NCBI GenBank assembly: GCA_963966185.1
Contig: CAWZYM010000272.1
Location: 417,501 to 481,500, forward strand
DNA from: Rhabditoides inermis
Lineage: Eukaryota > Nematoda > Chromadorea > Rhabditida > Rhabditidae
Length of the DNA: 64,000 bases
Reading direction: 5' to 3'
Each line of letters starts with the position of its first letter. Position 1 is the first letter of the stretch. Positions 22,110-34,287 of the stretch are shown one piece after another. The notes beneath the pieces were generated by a model. That model ran no database searches and was not told the DNA's origin. It saw only the letters and a list, made by a program, of their open reading frames with translations. A program made the translations under genes and the position numbers.

Positions 22110-22222
22110 AAGAGAAATGGAGAGAGAGAGAGAAAAAAAAAGAGAAAGGAAAAGAGAAAGAGAAAGGGAAAGAGAAAGAGAGAGAGAAAGAGGTAAGAGA
22201 GAGAGAGAGAAAGAGTAACAGA
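22110..22222 (+). repeat. Purine-rich (GA/GAAA)n tract in head-to-head promoter
   Basis: Purine tract in the 588-base space between the start codons of RNase H1 and the FOG-3/Tob-like gene. Confidence 0.9.
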
Positions 22223-22461
22223 GAGCGAGAGAAAAGAACAACTACAAAAAAACTTCTTTCGGTTCTCAAAAAAATGAAGTGCAACGCGAGAATAGGTGAG
22301 GCGTCTGAATGTCAGTTGTCTGGAATGGCGAATCGACGTCGGCGATTCGGCCTGAAAGTCCGCCATTTCATTAGCTCTTTTTCTAGTACCTGGCTGGTAG
22401 GACGGCCCTTTTATTCAGGTGAGTTTCTCTATGTTTCCCCTCTCTACCATCTTGCGCCTAG

Positions 22462-23384
22462 ATGTTCATCGAAATCGAAGAGACTGTGTGTTTTCTTGCG
22501 TCCTTCTTGTATGGAAAGATTCCGCGCTGGTGAGTCACCTTTATCCCCGCCCCCACTTACTCCGCCCACTTCCAGCCGAGTGGACACGTTCTCGGAGCAT
22601 CTGGCGAACGCGCTGGTGGGGCGGTGCTACGGGGGGCGGGGCCAGCCACACGACGACGACCGCCCCCTCTCGCTCGTCGTCAACGTCGACGGCAAGGGAG
22701 ATCCCATCGTGCACAAAGTACCATAGGCTCGGGTTACTGTAATCTACCGTACACCTAGGCCGCCGTCGATGCTATGCTGAACGTGGACGTGACGCTGCGC
22801 CTTCTGCCCAACAACCTTATACTCGAGATCCGACGGGTGAGAGAGAGGGGGGGGAGAGAGAGAGAGGGGGAGTGGAAGGGTATTACGGGTGGATCGGCAG
22901 GGCTCGGTGCAGGCACTCAATGCCGAGACGGGCTACGCGCGCGCCGTCTACCCTGTCGAGACGCGGCGCGGCGGCGCGCGCAACTCGCGCGGCAGCTCTC
23001 ACCACGCGCGCCGCCGCCCACTCTTCCGCGTCGACTTCACGTCGCGACCCGGCGAGCGCGCCCTCGCCCGGCCCTTCTTCGAGGTATACCGTATACGGCA
23101 CCAATGAGGCATACGGTACATTGAATATCAGATTCGCCGCGACGACCAGGTCTACACGGCGCAGGCGTTTGCGGCCACCCGCTTCGGATCGACCAAACTT
23201 AAAACTTACCAGGTTGGTGCGCTACAGTAACCGCGGGAGAGTACCGTAACCCGGCTACCGTATACGTAGGGTGTGGACGGCGGGTGCGGACATCACCCGT
23301 TTACGATGCCCTCCATGTTCGCGTATCTCAAGCTGCTCGTCTTTCTCAACGCCACCGCCTGCCTCTCCATGCTCGACCAGGTCG

Positions 23385-23437
<53 letters not shown>

Positions 23438-23483
23438 TCTCTCTCTCTCTCCCTCTCCCTCTCTCTCACACTCTCTCTTTCGT

Positions 23484-23514
<31 letters not shown>

Positions 23515-23750
23515 CTCTCTACCTCACATTTACACACACTCTCTTCAGGCAGAGAACGAGGCGCCTGTCGGCGACAATGACCGCCGTATCGATGACCTCA
23601 ACGAAAAGATGCACGAGATGGTAAACAAAATCTTCAAATTAATGTTTTAATCTTCTCTTTTTCAAGGCGTTTGACCGTGGCGACGGACCGAAGCGCGCGT
23701 TCTCAGATGGCTCGGAGGCAGACTCGGGCATCGGCGTCGAGCACAAGTAG
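22462..23750 (+). CDS. BTG/Tob family protein, FOG-3-like
   Basis: Eight exons in phase: 22462-22529, 22576-22717, 22759-22836, 22901-23083, 23132-23212, 23270-23380, 23549-23620, 23667-23750; 272 residues. The N terminus is a BTG/Tob (APRO) domain: IEIEETVCFLASFLYGKIPR, then VDTFSEHLANAL, then a GDPIVHKAAVDAMLNVDV segment followed by LLPNNLILEIR. The spelling is closest to nematode FOG-3, which is required for sperm fate in C. elegans; Tob proteins in general recruit deadenylase to mRNAs. The tail is low complexity with no recognised motif. The start codon lies directly after a CCTAG acceptor, suggesting trans-splicing or a 5' UTR intron. One intron holds a long CT tract, and several others are made of TACCGTA/TACGGTA motifs. 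Confidence 0.8.
23387..23523 (+). repeat. (CT)n microsatellite in FOG-3-like intron
   Basis: Interrupted CT tract of more than 130 bases occupying an intron. A GA tract follows downstream of the gene at 23846-23898. Confidence 0.95.
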
Positions 23751-23846
23751 CACGTCCCGCCCCCGCAAGCCACGCCCACTTACCACTTACACACACTTGA
23801 AATCACACACTCTTATCACTTATTCACTTAGATTCACTTAGAACTC

Positions 23847-23894
<48 letters not shown>

Positions 23895-24050
23895 AAGTAA
23901 AGCGATTTGCTTGGATTCGATTGTCGACGATTGGCCTTGGGGAATAGAGTTTTTTTCTTCTTGGCGGGCGTTGTGGTTACGCAATCCGCGTTGAAGTTTC
24001 GCGGATCGGAACTCGCTATGCGCCATGGTTTACACAAACCTGACACTGCA

Positions 24051-24056
24051 TATAAG
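24051..24056 (+). promoter_or_regulatory. TATA-like box, left Gly/Cys-rich gene
   Basis: TATAAG 60 bases before the start codon. The right copy has its own TATATAA about 50 bases upstream (26688-26694, minus strand) in unrelated flanking sequence. Confidence 0.45.
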
Positions 24057-24103
24057 AAAGCTAGTGTCTCTTCCTGGCATCGCCAGATCCCACACACACA
24101 TTT

Positions 24104-24650
24104 GCCAATCATGAAGGTGCTCGCTGGAGTCGTCGCCCTGATCGCCGGAAGCAACGCGTTCTTGTTCGGAGGATCGTCCGGAGGATCCAGTTGCTGGTGA
24201 GTCCCCTTCTCCCTCCCCTCCCCTCTATAACTCTCTCTCTCTCTCCAGCCCTCCCCCCGCCTCTTCTTGCGGCTGCTCCGCTCCGGCGCCCGCCCCGTCT
24301 TGCGGCGGCGGCTGCGGCGGCGGAGCTCCCGCCTGCGGAGGAGCCATGCCGATGCCTGCTCCGTCGTGCGGAGGAGCCTCGTCTGGAGGCTACGCCACTG
24401 CTCCCATGGCCCCTGCGATGCCTTCTGGAGGCGGATACGCTGCCCCGATGGGAGGAGCCGGAGGATACGCTGCCCCGATGGGAGGAGCTGGAGGATACCC
24501 CTCGGCCGGAGGAGCCTACCCCGTCGGAAAGTAACCTGCGTCGCGCAGTCATCTTCACACGCTTGTCTGTACAATGTTAGTGCGAATAGTAAATATTTTT
24601 TTCTTTTATGGTCGAAAATAATTGTTGACTAATAAGTAATAAGAACAACA
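24104..24650. repeat. Left arm of inverted gene duplication
   Basis: Matches 26100-26648 in inverted orientation from a few bases before the start codon to about 110 bases after the stop. I see one coding substitution, a few intron differences and small 3' differences. Similarity stops abruptly upstream of the start codon. Confidence 0.9.
24111..24534 (+). CDS. Small secreted Gly/Ala/Pro/Cys-rich protein (left copy)
   Basis: Two exons, 24111-24196 and 24249-24534, encode 123 residues. A signal peptide (MKVLAGVVALIAGSNA) is followed by a Cys/Gly/Pro-rich section (SCGCSAPAPAPSCGGG) and short repeats of GGYAAPMGGAG. No known domain; such composition is seen in nematode secreted or cuticle-associated proteins, but the role is not known. 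The intron is 52 bases. The mature protein is nearly identical to the inverted copy; the visible amino-acid difference is APMAPAM here and APMTPAM there. Confidence 0.75.
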
Positions 24651-24699
24651 AAAAAACATCAACAATGGCGCTTGATTAATCTTGTTTCATTAATCTTGC

Positions 24700-26050
24700 T
24701 ATCAGTTAAACATGGGTTTCCAAAACAACGTGGACTCGCCGTTTTCACACAGGTTGAGCTTACCATAAACACTGGAGTGCGTGTTATTTTTTGTTGCAAA
24801 AGCTGCGGAAATTAATTCATTTGTCCATGTTTGTTTTCACTGTGTTTGCTCATTTCACACTAATTGACGACTCAAACAAAAGTGCAAATAGCGAGTCGGA
24901 CCGTTGGTCGGTTGATTAAAAAAGAACTCCGGGGAACAAAACAGCCCGGGAATCAGGGGAAATCATGATTCGCGATCACGAATATGTAAGTCAAAGTTTT
25001 GGAAGCGATTTTTGCATTTCAAACTTACCAATCAATTTGCGTGACTAGCGGGCCGGAGGCTCGTTTTGCGTGACAAACGAATTTTGCAAAGACGGGAGGC
25101 ATCAGCTGGTAGCTGTATTTCCGCCTACTTTCGCCGGTTCAAACGGCCAAACAGTCTCGTGTTTTTTTTGTTGATTTCTATCGATTACTTCTCGTTCACC
25201 CATTACCACTTTGCTACGTCAAACTGTCAACCACCCACCGAGTATAGTGAACATCCTACGCCCTTCCCGGGGTTTACGCGGTCATGAAATACGGGTAGTC
25301 CCACCTCGATTCCGAGTCAGCGCCCGGGAACATGTATTCAATGTCCGTGCCACTAGCTTTTCTCACCTGCTTCCTAGTAGCTGTCTAAACACAATGGTCC
25401 GTCTGCTGCGCTTTCCCCTGCCGCTTTCCAACGGTGGCTCTCTATTTGAGATTCGTTTTGTTGTATTTTTTCCTATCTTGTCATGTTTGTACATTTTTTT
25501 TATCTTGCACGAGTTGTTAAATACCCGTATAAATTACATCACTAACCACTGCGTTACGAGTTCATTTAAAAAAAAATGAAAAAAAATTTATGGTCATAAG
25601 AGTTTCTATCAAGGGAACATTTAATCATCGCAATAAAACGATACCAACAAGGTTATACTTTTTCGACGGGGTAGGCTCCAGCTCCAAACTTTTCGCCGCA
25701 AGTTTCGTATGTGTGATAACAGGAGGTTTTTTTTGGAAGTGCTAGTTGCTTGTTTCAGTAAGTCTCCACTGTGTAAAGCAAGGTGCGCAGTGATCGAAAA
25801 CGATCTGCCGACCGTTCTGAACTGTAATTCTCACTTTCTTGCTTGTGCCGTCGGCAAATGGCCTATGAGCGGGCAGAGAAATGGAATAGGCCCCTGTATC
25901 TTCAATGTGATCTTTTTTTTTCAAAGAATTTCAATGTTATTGTAGATTAATTTTCAATGAGCTCCATTCATCATTCACTGTCACTTTACTGAACGAGAAC
26001 ATCATTTTCAAGCACTATGTTCGATGTTTTCTTCTTTTTTGTTTAAACGT
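24700..26050. other. Spacer between inverted gene copies
   Basis: AT-rich sequence with no convincing gene. It contains a short relic resembling the C-terminal end of the flanking genes (25653-25690) and a 60-codon minus-strand reading frame (25742-25924) of unknown meaning. Confidence 0.4.
25653..25690 (-). pseudogene. Relic or diverged third copy of Gly/Cys-rich gene end
   Basis: On the minus strand it reads FGAGAYPVEKV-stop, against GGAYPVGK-stop in the two intact copies, and shares 16 bases (GGAGCCTACCCCGTCG). The match is short and may be a paralogue's last exon or chance. Confidence 0.35.
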
Positions 26051-26099
26051 CGTCAACAATGAAAAAAACTGTTTTTAACAAAAAAAACCTCTTTCTTGA

Positions 26100-26650
26100 G
26101 GGTTCTTTTTGTTGTTCTTGTCAGTCAACAATGATTTTCGACCATAAAAGAAAAAATATTTACTATTCGCACTAACATTGTACAGACAAGCGTGTGAAGA
26201 TGACTGCGCGACGCAGGTTACTTTCCGACGGGGTAGGCTCCTCCGGCCGAGGGGTATCCTCCAGCTCCTCCCATCGGGGCAGCGTATCCTCCGGCTCCTC
26301 CCATCGGGGCAGCGTATCCGCCTCCAGAAGGCATCGCAGGGGTCATGGGAGCAGTGGCGTAGCCTCCAGACGAGGCTCCTCCGCACGACGGAGCAGGCAT
26401 CGGCATGGCTCCTCCGCAGGCGGGAGCTCCGCCGCCGCAGCCGCCGCCGCAAGACGGGGCGGGCGCCGGAGCGGAGCAGCCGCAAGAAGAGGCGGGGGGA
26501 GGGCTGGAGAGAGAGAGAGAGTTATAGAGGGGAGGGGAGGGAAAAGGGGACTCACCAGCAACTGGATCCTCCGGACGATCCTCCGAACAAGAACGCGTTG
26601 CTTCCGGCGATCAGGGCGACGACTCCAGCGAGCACCTTCATGATTGGCTG
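26100..26650. repeat. Right arm of inverted gene duplication
   Basis: Reverse complement of 24104-24650 over the whole gene body, including both splice sites and the 3' flank with its T-run. Confidence 0.9.
26218..26641 (-). CDS. Small secreted Gly/Ala/Pro/Cys-rich protein (right copy)
   Basis: Same two-exon structure and 123-residue length as the left copy; starts at 26641 and stops at 26218. Signal peptide and GGYAAPMGGAG repeats are unchanged. One Thr replaces Ala. Both copies appear intact and transcribed towards each other. The high identity points to a recent duplication or continuing gene conversion. The sequence upstream of the start codon is different, so expression may differ. Confidence 0.75.
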
Positions 26651-26699
26651 TTGATGCTAATGATGGGCTTCTGTTTTAGCACACGCGTTATATAGTGTG

Positions 26700-26924
26700 G
26701 GAAAATAGTTCGGACTGTTTATGCACACGCATGGATGGTCACGCATAACGAGTCCGAACAGCTTTTAGCTAAAACTGTTAAGCCGGCCATTCACTGTCAC
26801 GATGCAGGTCCAAAATGTTTTCCGATGTTCTGAACAGAAGCAACTGCGTCTTTGGCAAGATGATTGACAAGTGCGCTCTGTTTTCTTGTGCTCTCTCCGA
26901 GTGTCTGACCCTGGGTTGAGCGTT

Positions 26925-26982
<58 letters not shown>

Positions 26983-27782
26983 CAAGTTGCGAGTGGAACT
27001 ATAGTTGCGAGCTCAACTATGTACTGCATTGTACTGCGTTACACTAATGATGTTCATACAACTTGTAGTAGTAATCAGTCGTTTAACTCGATCTTCACCG
27101 CGAAGGTGTTTCATAGTCGTGAACGCTATTCAGAAACCTTCAGCTTTTAGTATACTTAACATATCACATTGTTTTTATGCTCAGCAAGCTTCAATTAGCG
27201 TTCATACATCATGCATTTCGTAGAATTGTTATCTGTTATTAGCGGTACGAAGAATACCGTTCTCAGTTTTTGCAAGAATATCAAGTTATGTAGATTTTTC
27301 AGTACATTTCAAATTTGACATTTTTGACAGAATGGTATGTACAGTATAGTAAATTATATTAACATAACATGCTGATTTTTTGGGCTCAACTGTACATCAA
27401 ATGCCAAGTGAACCCTTCGGGCTCATTCCGTTCGTCTTTGCCGCTTGCTAGTTGCAGTTGTTTTCTGAATGTGTGAGTTATGTAGCGAACACATTTCATA
27501 AACCACAATACAATGTGACAACAAGAGGCGCAGTGTTTGACACATCAAAAATTGATGCTACAATAAGCAAAAGTTTCAATTTTTCGTGAACGATTCTAAC
27601 AATGAATAACATGTTATTTTCATACTGAAAAGTTCATCTACCATTTCAAGTTTGTACAAATCATTACGAAGGCTCATCAGTGCAGATGAAATCCATCAAC
27701 GTGTTTATCTGGCATAGGAAACAGGCAATCACAAATACATTTTATGTTTGTTGTGTTATGAGAATGTGAAAGGTGTCTGATT
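26700..27782. other. Gap without recognised gene
   Basis: Contains a (GA)n tract at 26926-26982 and otherwise AT-rich sequence; no feature supported. Confidence 0.5.
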
Positions 27783-29050
27783 TCACAGGTCTATGCGAGG
27801 GGGTTTCGGTGGGCTGACGCAACCGCGGCGAATTGTCGCCAGAATAAGTCGTCTATAGGGTGCGGTGGTCGCGAGTAGAGTAATGGAGGACACGGGAGAG
27901 TGAGCCGCGGCAATCGTGCAGAACACATCCGACCAACCTGATGAATACATTCCTGATAATTCAGCTGCTACGACACTCTCACACTCACGCTTCATTTCGC
28001 GTGGACCTGCGGTGAGATATGTGACGCAAATCATTGAGATCGGTACAACGGCGCAAACGCTGGGAATGAGGACCTGAACGAGATTGAAACAGCGACCTCG
28101 ACGGAACTTGCACTTACCTGTGACAATAGACTGATCACCGTCGATTTCTGCGCGTTTCGCATTATTTTGGAGTAGTTGACGGATTGAATTTTCTTCATTA
28201 TTGCGAGAACAGAAGATATTGAGAGCGCGTAGGATGTGGATAGAAACAAAGCAGCCGCTGAAATGTCATCAGCTCATCACTTGACTCGATTTGTTTTTTT
28301 CAACCTCCTATCGTCTGCGAAACAAACGGCGAATCTTGTTTCACGATGACTATGGCATAGTTATTCAGAAGCGGGGACATGTCAGACTGTAACCATATAT
28401 ATGAGCGTAAAAAGTAGAAGAGTTCAAAGGAAAATGTAAGAACCTCTGTTAAAACTTCTAAAGTATCCTCGAACGATGGTGTGCTAAACGAAGCCACGAA
28501 AGCTAGACAAGGAAATAGAGGAATCAATAACAGCGTGGATATACCAGACATGTAGACTCCAAGTTTCGATGTAGTTACTTCCCTGAAAAAAATATACGTT
28601 CAATTGTTTTATTGCAACTGTTTACGTAATATTGGCGGCTCTATCGACGAAACAAATGGTCACAGACATCGTATGATGAATAAGAGCGGTTCCAGACAAA
28701 CACTGCAAGTGTTCCATCACTTCAAGTATGTTTCACTTTGTCCAAATACTCACCACTCCGAGATATCCCATTTCTTTGAAAAGCGAGGACGCTATACCGG
28801 TATAGTACGCGCCATACACATTTGTAAGCAGAACTGGTCGTTGAATGACGGACATGTTAAAGTCGATGATGTAGGTGGAGACCTGGAAGAATGTGTTTTG
28901 CAACCGTTAAAGTCTCACCTGCCACTGAAACAGAAGCCACTTGTAGTACTTCATGTTAGGCGGAGATTTGAACGCGATGATATAACTTGTGAAAACGAAT
29001 AATATAGTGGAGAGACAGAAAAGACAGTTTCGTACCATCTCCACATCCAT
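27783..29050 (-). CDS. Seven-transmembrane chemoreceptor, nematode Str-superfamily type (SRH/SRI-like)
   Basis: Six exons in phase: 28919-29050, 28754-28882, 28626-28702, 28305-28582, 28118-28257, 27783-28073; 348 residues. Features typical of these receptors are visible: YKWLLFQWQ at the end of the first helix region, a D in the second helix (TYIIDFNMSV), the loop sequence KSTVISLLSQVLIPSV before the sixth helix, and a final AAAHSPVSSITLL with APYRRLI. The family acts as G-protein-coupled odour or pheromone receptors in sensory neurons. Assignment between SRH, SRI and STR is not certain. No break was seen. Confidence 0.75.
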
Positions 29051-29699
29051 TCTTTCTAAATGTTCACATGTCAAAACGGCAAAAACATTTTCGAGATAAT
29101 CGTCACGTTTGACTTACATTGTAGAGACGATAAGTTCTTGCTCGTTGAGTTGAAGACAGATGATTTTAAAATGTTCAGCTGGCTGCACACTGTAATTAAA
29201 TGTGTTACACGATAATCAACAGATGCAGATAAGTGTGAATCTATTGAGAAACCGAACCGAACAAACGCTCTTGTCATTGTGACACTAGTAATGTATTCGT
29301 GCAACTAAACAGAATATCGAAAGAGAGAAACCAGATGACGATAGGAAATCACATAGGGTACGCGTATCCGTATTTGTAGTTTCGATTCGAATTCAAATTA
29401 CTCTCACGACCGTGGCAAAATAAGTGTTTTCATATTTGATTATTGGCGCTTATATATATGGCTGATACTGATTCATAGCGAATATGCGAATCACACGCAT
29501 GTGCTCAGGCTAAGGCTTCTGATTAAGCTAACCCTATGGGAACTTGCCACGTGACTGAAAAAAACACATCTCGATGTCATCGTGCCGCGTTAGCCGGCAT
29601 TTGTTAGCTCATGTTCTTCTCACGCTTACATCAATATTACTCTCACTCCCTCGCCCTCTATCTCTCTAACAACCGCTGACTACGTCAAACAGGCGTCAA

Positions 29700-29700
29700 C

Positions 29701-29754
<54 letters not shown>

Positions 29755-29903
29755 AGAGACAGGGAGACAGAGAGACAGAAAGAACAGATACACAGGAAGA
29801 GGAAGGGAGAGAGAGAGAGAGACAGAGAGACAGAGAGACAAAGAGACAGAGAGACAGAGAGACAGAGAGACAGAGAGACAGGAAGAGAAAGAGAGGCAAT
29901 AAA

Positions 29904-29937
<34 letters not shown>

Positions 29938-29972
29938 GCAGTAAAAGAAAGAGAGAGAACACAGTGAAACAG
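29700..29972. repeat. Compound (GA)n / GACAGA minisatellite
   Basis: About 270 bases of GA and GAGACA repeats upstream of the chemoreceptor gene, the longest such block in the window. Confidence 0.95.
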
Positions 29973-30915
29973 TCGACGTTTCTTGCCACGTTCCACGACT
30001 TGACCTATACATAATACATATTTTATAGTTGTCACCTAATTTTGTGCTATTGACAGTCGGCTGAGCCGATCGAAGAGCAATCCAATTTTCCACAGAAAGC
30101 AGCATAACCAATTTCCTGAATACTACTATACACTCATCTCACAACTTACTGCTTCTTCTCATATCTCATGCTTATCACTCTTTTCGAGTATTCTCTCAAG
30201 GACTCGAGAACCAGCTAGTCAAGTGACAATACTGTTCGTAGAACGTTCTAATTTTTTTATTTTAAAAAAATACCGAAAAAAGAGAAAATCACTCGGTTTA
30301 GAGTGACAATTTCATGAGTCCGAGGTTGGAAAAAAGATGGTTTTTGAGTTTCGCGCGGGTTGTAGTTTAGTGGTCTAGTTGAGCACGTTCCCACACAGAA
30401 AGAGAGTCGTCTAGATGAGCTTTTTTATGTCGTCTGTACTCTCTTCCTAATGCGCACTCTATCGACAATCGATTGACCTAGTCACCTAGAAGTGTGAGTC
30501 GCGCAACCTCTCCACTCTTCGCGGTTACACATCTGAACGGTCCCGCCTGAATGCTCCCCTCTCTCGCCGGAACTACACGAGCGCGAAATTCGAATTTAAC
30601 TACAGTCCAGGAAATATGTAGCTCCGCCACCACTCCGCTCGTCCGTCCCGCGTTTGTAAACTGCGCGCACGCGAAAGTTTGAATGTGAATTTATTTGCGT
30701 GCTCTCGCATGTCTATCGATTTTTGTCGCCTCGCACTCTGTTCACTCTGCGCTCTCTACTGGCGGCAACTGATTTACCCACCCACTGTATTTTTGGTCGT
30801 AAAAATAGTTATAAAATCACCCTCAAACATCGCGATTTCGAGTTCAATTTATTTATTGTAAGAAACAATTAAACTACCAATATATCCGAACACGTAAAAC
30901 ACGTGAAACTGTCTC

Positions 30916-31487
30916 TTTAAAGGTAGTGTACTCTCTGAATCTGGGTGTATGCGTAGATATAACATGTCATTGTTTACGATTCAATGAGTATATCATGATA
31001 ATGCAAATATACATTCTGAAACAAATTAGTTTAAAAAAATCATTTGAAAATTGGAGTGAGAAATCGTAGAATCTGATAACTTTAAATCAGCTCGGGGGTG
31101 TGTGCACAACTTGCACGAAGTTACACAATTTGACCACACTATCGGCTGTTTCATTAAAGACAATTTATTTCCATGTGTTTATATTGTTTCTTATGTCATT
31201 CTTATTTTGGATAACATTTTTAATATGTGTTTCTTTTTCCTATTTGGCGGGAACAGCTGATAGAAAAATGATCTGCAAAACGCAGTAAGTTCTGTTAAAA
31301 ATCATAACTCTTATCGTTGCGTAAATATGCGTATCATGTTGGATTTAAATAAATTTTTGATAATTTTTAATTTCATTATTTTTCATCACAAACAACCACA
31401 AACGGCATGAAAACATTTCTAAAAGGCATTGATAATACATTCGTGATAATTTTTAATATGGGATTCAGAGGGTACACTACCTTTAAA
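30916..31487. mobile_element. TTAA-flanked foldback MITE, second type
   Basis: Ends AAAGGTAGTGTACTCTCTGA and its complement TCAGAGGGTACACTACCTTT lie between TTTAA and TTTAAA. The interior is AT-rich. It shares the TTAA flank and AAAGG start with the element at 3149-3632, but the arms differ. Confidence 0.75.
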
Positions 31488-31865
31488 CTAGGGATGGCCC
31501 CGTGTTTCACAAAGTTCATCACAGAAAGTTGGGATTGACATCATTGTGTAGAGCACTACGAAGTAAGCATAAAATATTAGCCTACAAAACAGCGAAGTTC
31601 AAAAATAAAATGATACGAATTTTGAAAGTGACTTTCGGTGACAGATATTTCCAATGGGAAGATGTCGCGTGTGGGCGTGGCTTGTGCAATCCTAGTTTGC
31701 CGATGGCGCGCATTGCTTTTAGAAATGCGTGAAATGCGCATAATTATAGTCTACTAGGCTACTTCTACCCAAACCGTCGCCACAACTCGCAGTTGTATCG
31801 GGATGTAAACAACATCTACTCCCGTCTCCTGCAAAAAGTCCAAGCTGCCCACCCTCTCGCGGCAA

Positions 31866-32180
31866 GTGGCGGCAACGAGAGTTCGTCTCTTGGGACACGT
31901 GCTGCGACGAGAAGACCATCGGATTGTGAAGCAAGCTGCGCTCACACTACCGCCGCCGGAGTGGAGACGAGGCCCAGGAAGGAAACGCGCCACATGGGAC
32001 GAGAAGCTGAAGGAGGATGTCGGGCCCACGCCTGCCGTGCGTGCCAAAGTTACCTCGAGAGACACTTCGTTCCGCAGAGCTTGGAACACTCGCAACGGGC
32101 AGTGGATGGACGCTGTTATCGACATGGCACAAGACCGCGTCAAGTGGTCAGAACTGGTTCACACGATGCTCGCCGGCTAA
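31866..32180 (+). pseudogene. LINE retrotransposon fragment (3' end of reverse transcriptase ORF)
   Basis: About 100 residues read VRLLGHVLRREDHRI, GPGRKRATWDEKLKEDV and a final Trp-containing helix, the typical C-terminal tail of non-LTR retrotransposon polymerases. Catalytic regions are absent, so this is a 5'-truncated, inactive copy. Confidence 0.65.
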
Positions 32181-32239
32181 GAAGCGACAACGCTCCAGAT
32201 GATCTACGGATAATCGGCCGAGGAGTGAGTGAGTGAGAG

Positions 32240-34287
32240 TTGTTTCATGAGTATAAAATCACCAAACCTATGTACAAAACGTGGTCAAAAAAGTAAACAT
32301 AAGTAAAATGATCAAAAACTGTGAAGGCGAAATTGACCACAGTTTCTATTTGGGTAGATTTCTTCACTGTAGTGAGAAACGACATGATTGATACTGTTGC
32401 AGAGGTGAGAATCTGTAAATTCTGATAATGTCATGGATGACCTCAATTAGTTAAAGTGATCCGTTCTAATAGTCAAAAGAAGCCGTTGGCTCGCGGTGTG
32501 CCCCGCGCACCCAACTCGCTCTCACTCGGCTGACCCCTCGCGCGACACTCACCCATTGCGAAAGACTGTCGCTTGCCAAACCCCATAATACAACCCCACG
32601 TGCCCGTCCCTAAACGTGGAATTTCGATTCGCACCAAAAGATCGACTGTACTCTTAGTTTCGTGTTGGAATTGATCCTAATGGAGGTGGAGTTCTACAAG
32701 TGGCGGTTGGACGCCTGGCTTGCCTCAGAAATGAGACAAAGAGAAAAAAATACAACACACATAAGAAGCGATGACACCACGACCATTCGGTGGCCACACC
32801 ACAACACTTCAAGATAGGAAACTGCAGTTTGACGGTATATATGTGTAGTGTGTAGAGTGCAGTCGAGTTTTGTGTCGTGAACGTGGTGTAGTGGTGTGGT
32901 AGCTGGTGTCATGATATCATGGTGTCTGGTGAAAGGGTTCTAGTTGAAATAACTGAGTGAGTTTTCTGACGTATAAGATACTCTGGGATAGAGCAAGAGA
33001 ACTATCGCATTTCAGTCGTCGTCGGATCCGCGTCGTCTTTGTCGTCAAAAAAAAAATTCCTGCATATTTCAACCGCTCTCGCCGATAAATGCACGCCTGT
33101 GCTCAATACGTGGTGTGATGCGTGTGTCTGGAGGCAGTGTCACGTTCCACTCCGCTGTCGTTCACTAGGTTATCGGTACGATGTGATTGCACGACCGTCT
33201 GTCCGGCGCGACGGGAAGTGAAAGAGGTCACGCACATTCACCCTCGCTTTTCAACTCGAACCAACTTTACCTTACACGGTCGTCACCCGCGAGTCTCGCC
33301 GCGCCACAGGAAGGATCAAATCGGGAATGCGAAAGCCGGCTTTTATAAACACACTTCTACTGGAACCAACTATGCAGTTAGATAGATCATTCGTAGAGCC
33401 TTCGATTTCACTAAATTAGGTCTGTAGCTCGAAGGAGACCCAAAACATGGCCAAGCGTGCAAGCTTATTAGGCGTCGTCTTTTTGTCTCGCTGTAAATGA
33501 CATCTATTCGAGAATCAGTCTTCCATAAAACTCTGCTCCAAGCGGCGACGGCGGAAATGTTTTCAGGAAAAGAGTCTCATTGTCATTCGAAAGAGCGGCG
33601 GGAAGAAGCAACCGCTCGCGGGGACGCGACAAGAAGAAGCGGTAGTTTACAGCTGCCGACCTTTATCAAACAACCTGGCCGTGTAAATAACCCTTTATCT
33701 CATCCCGCTGTAAATCTGATGTGTTAGGTAGATTTCCGTCACAAATCAACTTCGACGGAATCTTTTTCATTATTTTTTGTTCACACAAAATGTTGCGTAA
33801 CATTTTCACTTTTACGCTCTGCCTTCTTTTCCGAGTTGTGTGTTTTCGAGTTGTCGCCGACCCCGTGAATGTGTTCACGTCTCGATTCTCTTATTAAACT
33901 GCTCGATTCTCACTATTTCTAGCAAAAACTACGACTCCCACGTGAAAAGAGAATGCAAATAGATAGAATCACATTTCACTCTCCTGCCTATTATTTTTGC
34001 TCTTTTGAAAAGTAAATGGCACTTCTGTCACGGTATTCTTTGAGCCTGTGGGATTAAAAATATGTGTCCCTCGATACATTACATTTCATAAACTGATCAT
34101 TGTTTTAATTTGAATCACACCACACACCTTACTTATTATGTCACTTCTGTTTTTGTTCATAACAAGCGTAAATGTAGTGAACAACATGTTTTTAAAAAAA
34201 ACTTTAATTCAATTGTATAGACAAAACACGGAAATTGTATTCTGTGTTGCTTTGATTTTCACCCATGCACACACTTCAAAATAACGG
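32240..34287. other. Gap without recognised gene
   Basis: No gene found. A stretch near 33930-33990 resembles part of the foldback arm at 3190-3235 and may be a decayed fragment. The 32880-32935 stretch has GGTGT-rich repeats like those at 34300-34440. Confidence 0.4.

Noticed and set aside
24109..24574. Ser/Arg-rich minus-strand frames across the left Gly/Cys-rich gene
   Set aside because: Antisense shadows; the plus-strand frame has signal peptide, intron and sensible repeats.
29071..29304. Possible upstream exon of the chemoreceptor
   Set aside because: No membrane segment and no phase-compatible junction with the exon that begins at 29050.
30340..30420. Possible tRNA (A-box-like TAGTTTAGTGGTCTAGTT)
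   Set aside because: No B box and no pairing acceptor arms.
31502..31732. Plus-strand 76-codon frame before the LINE fragment
   Set aside because: No recognisable domain, and not joined in frame to the LINE tail.
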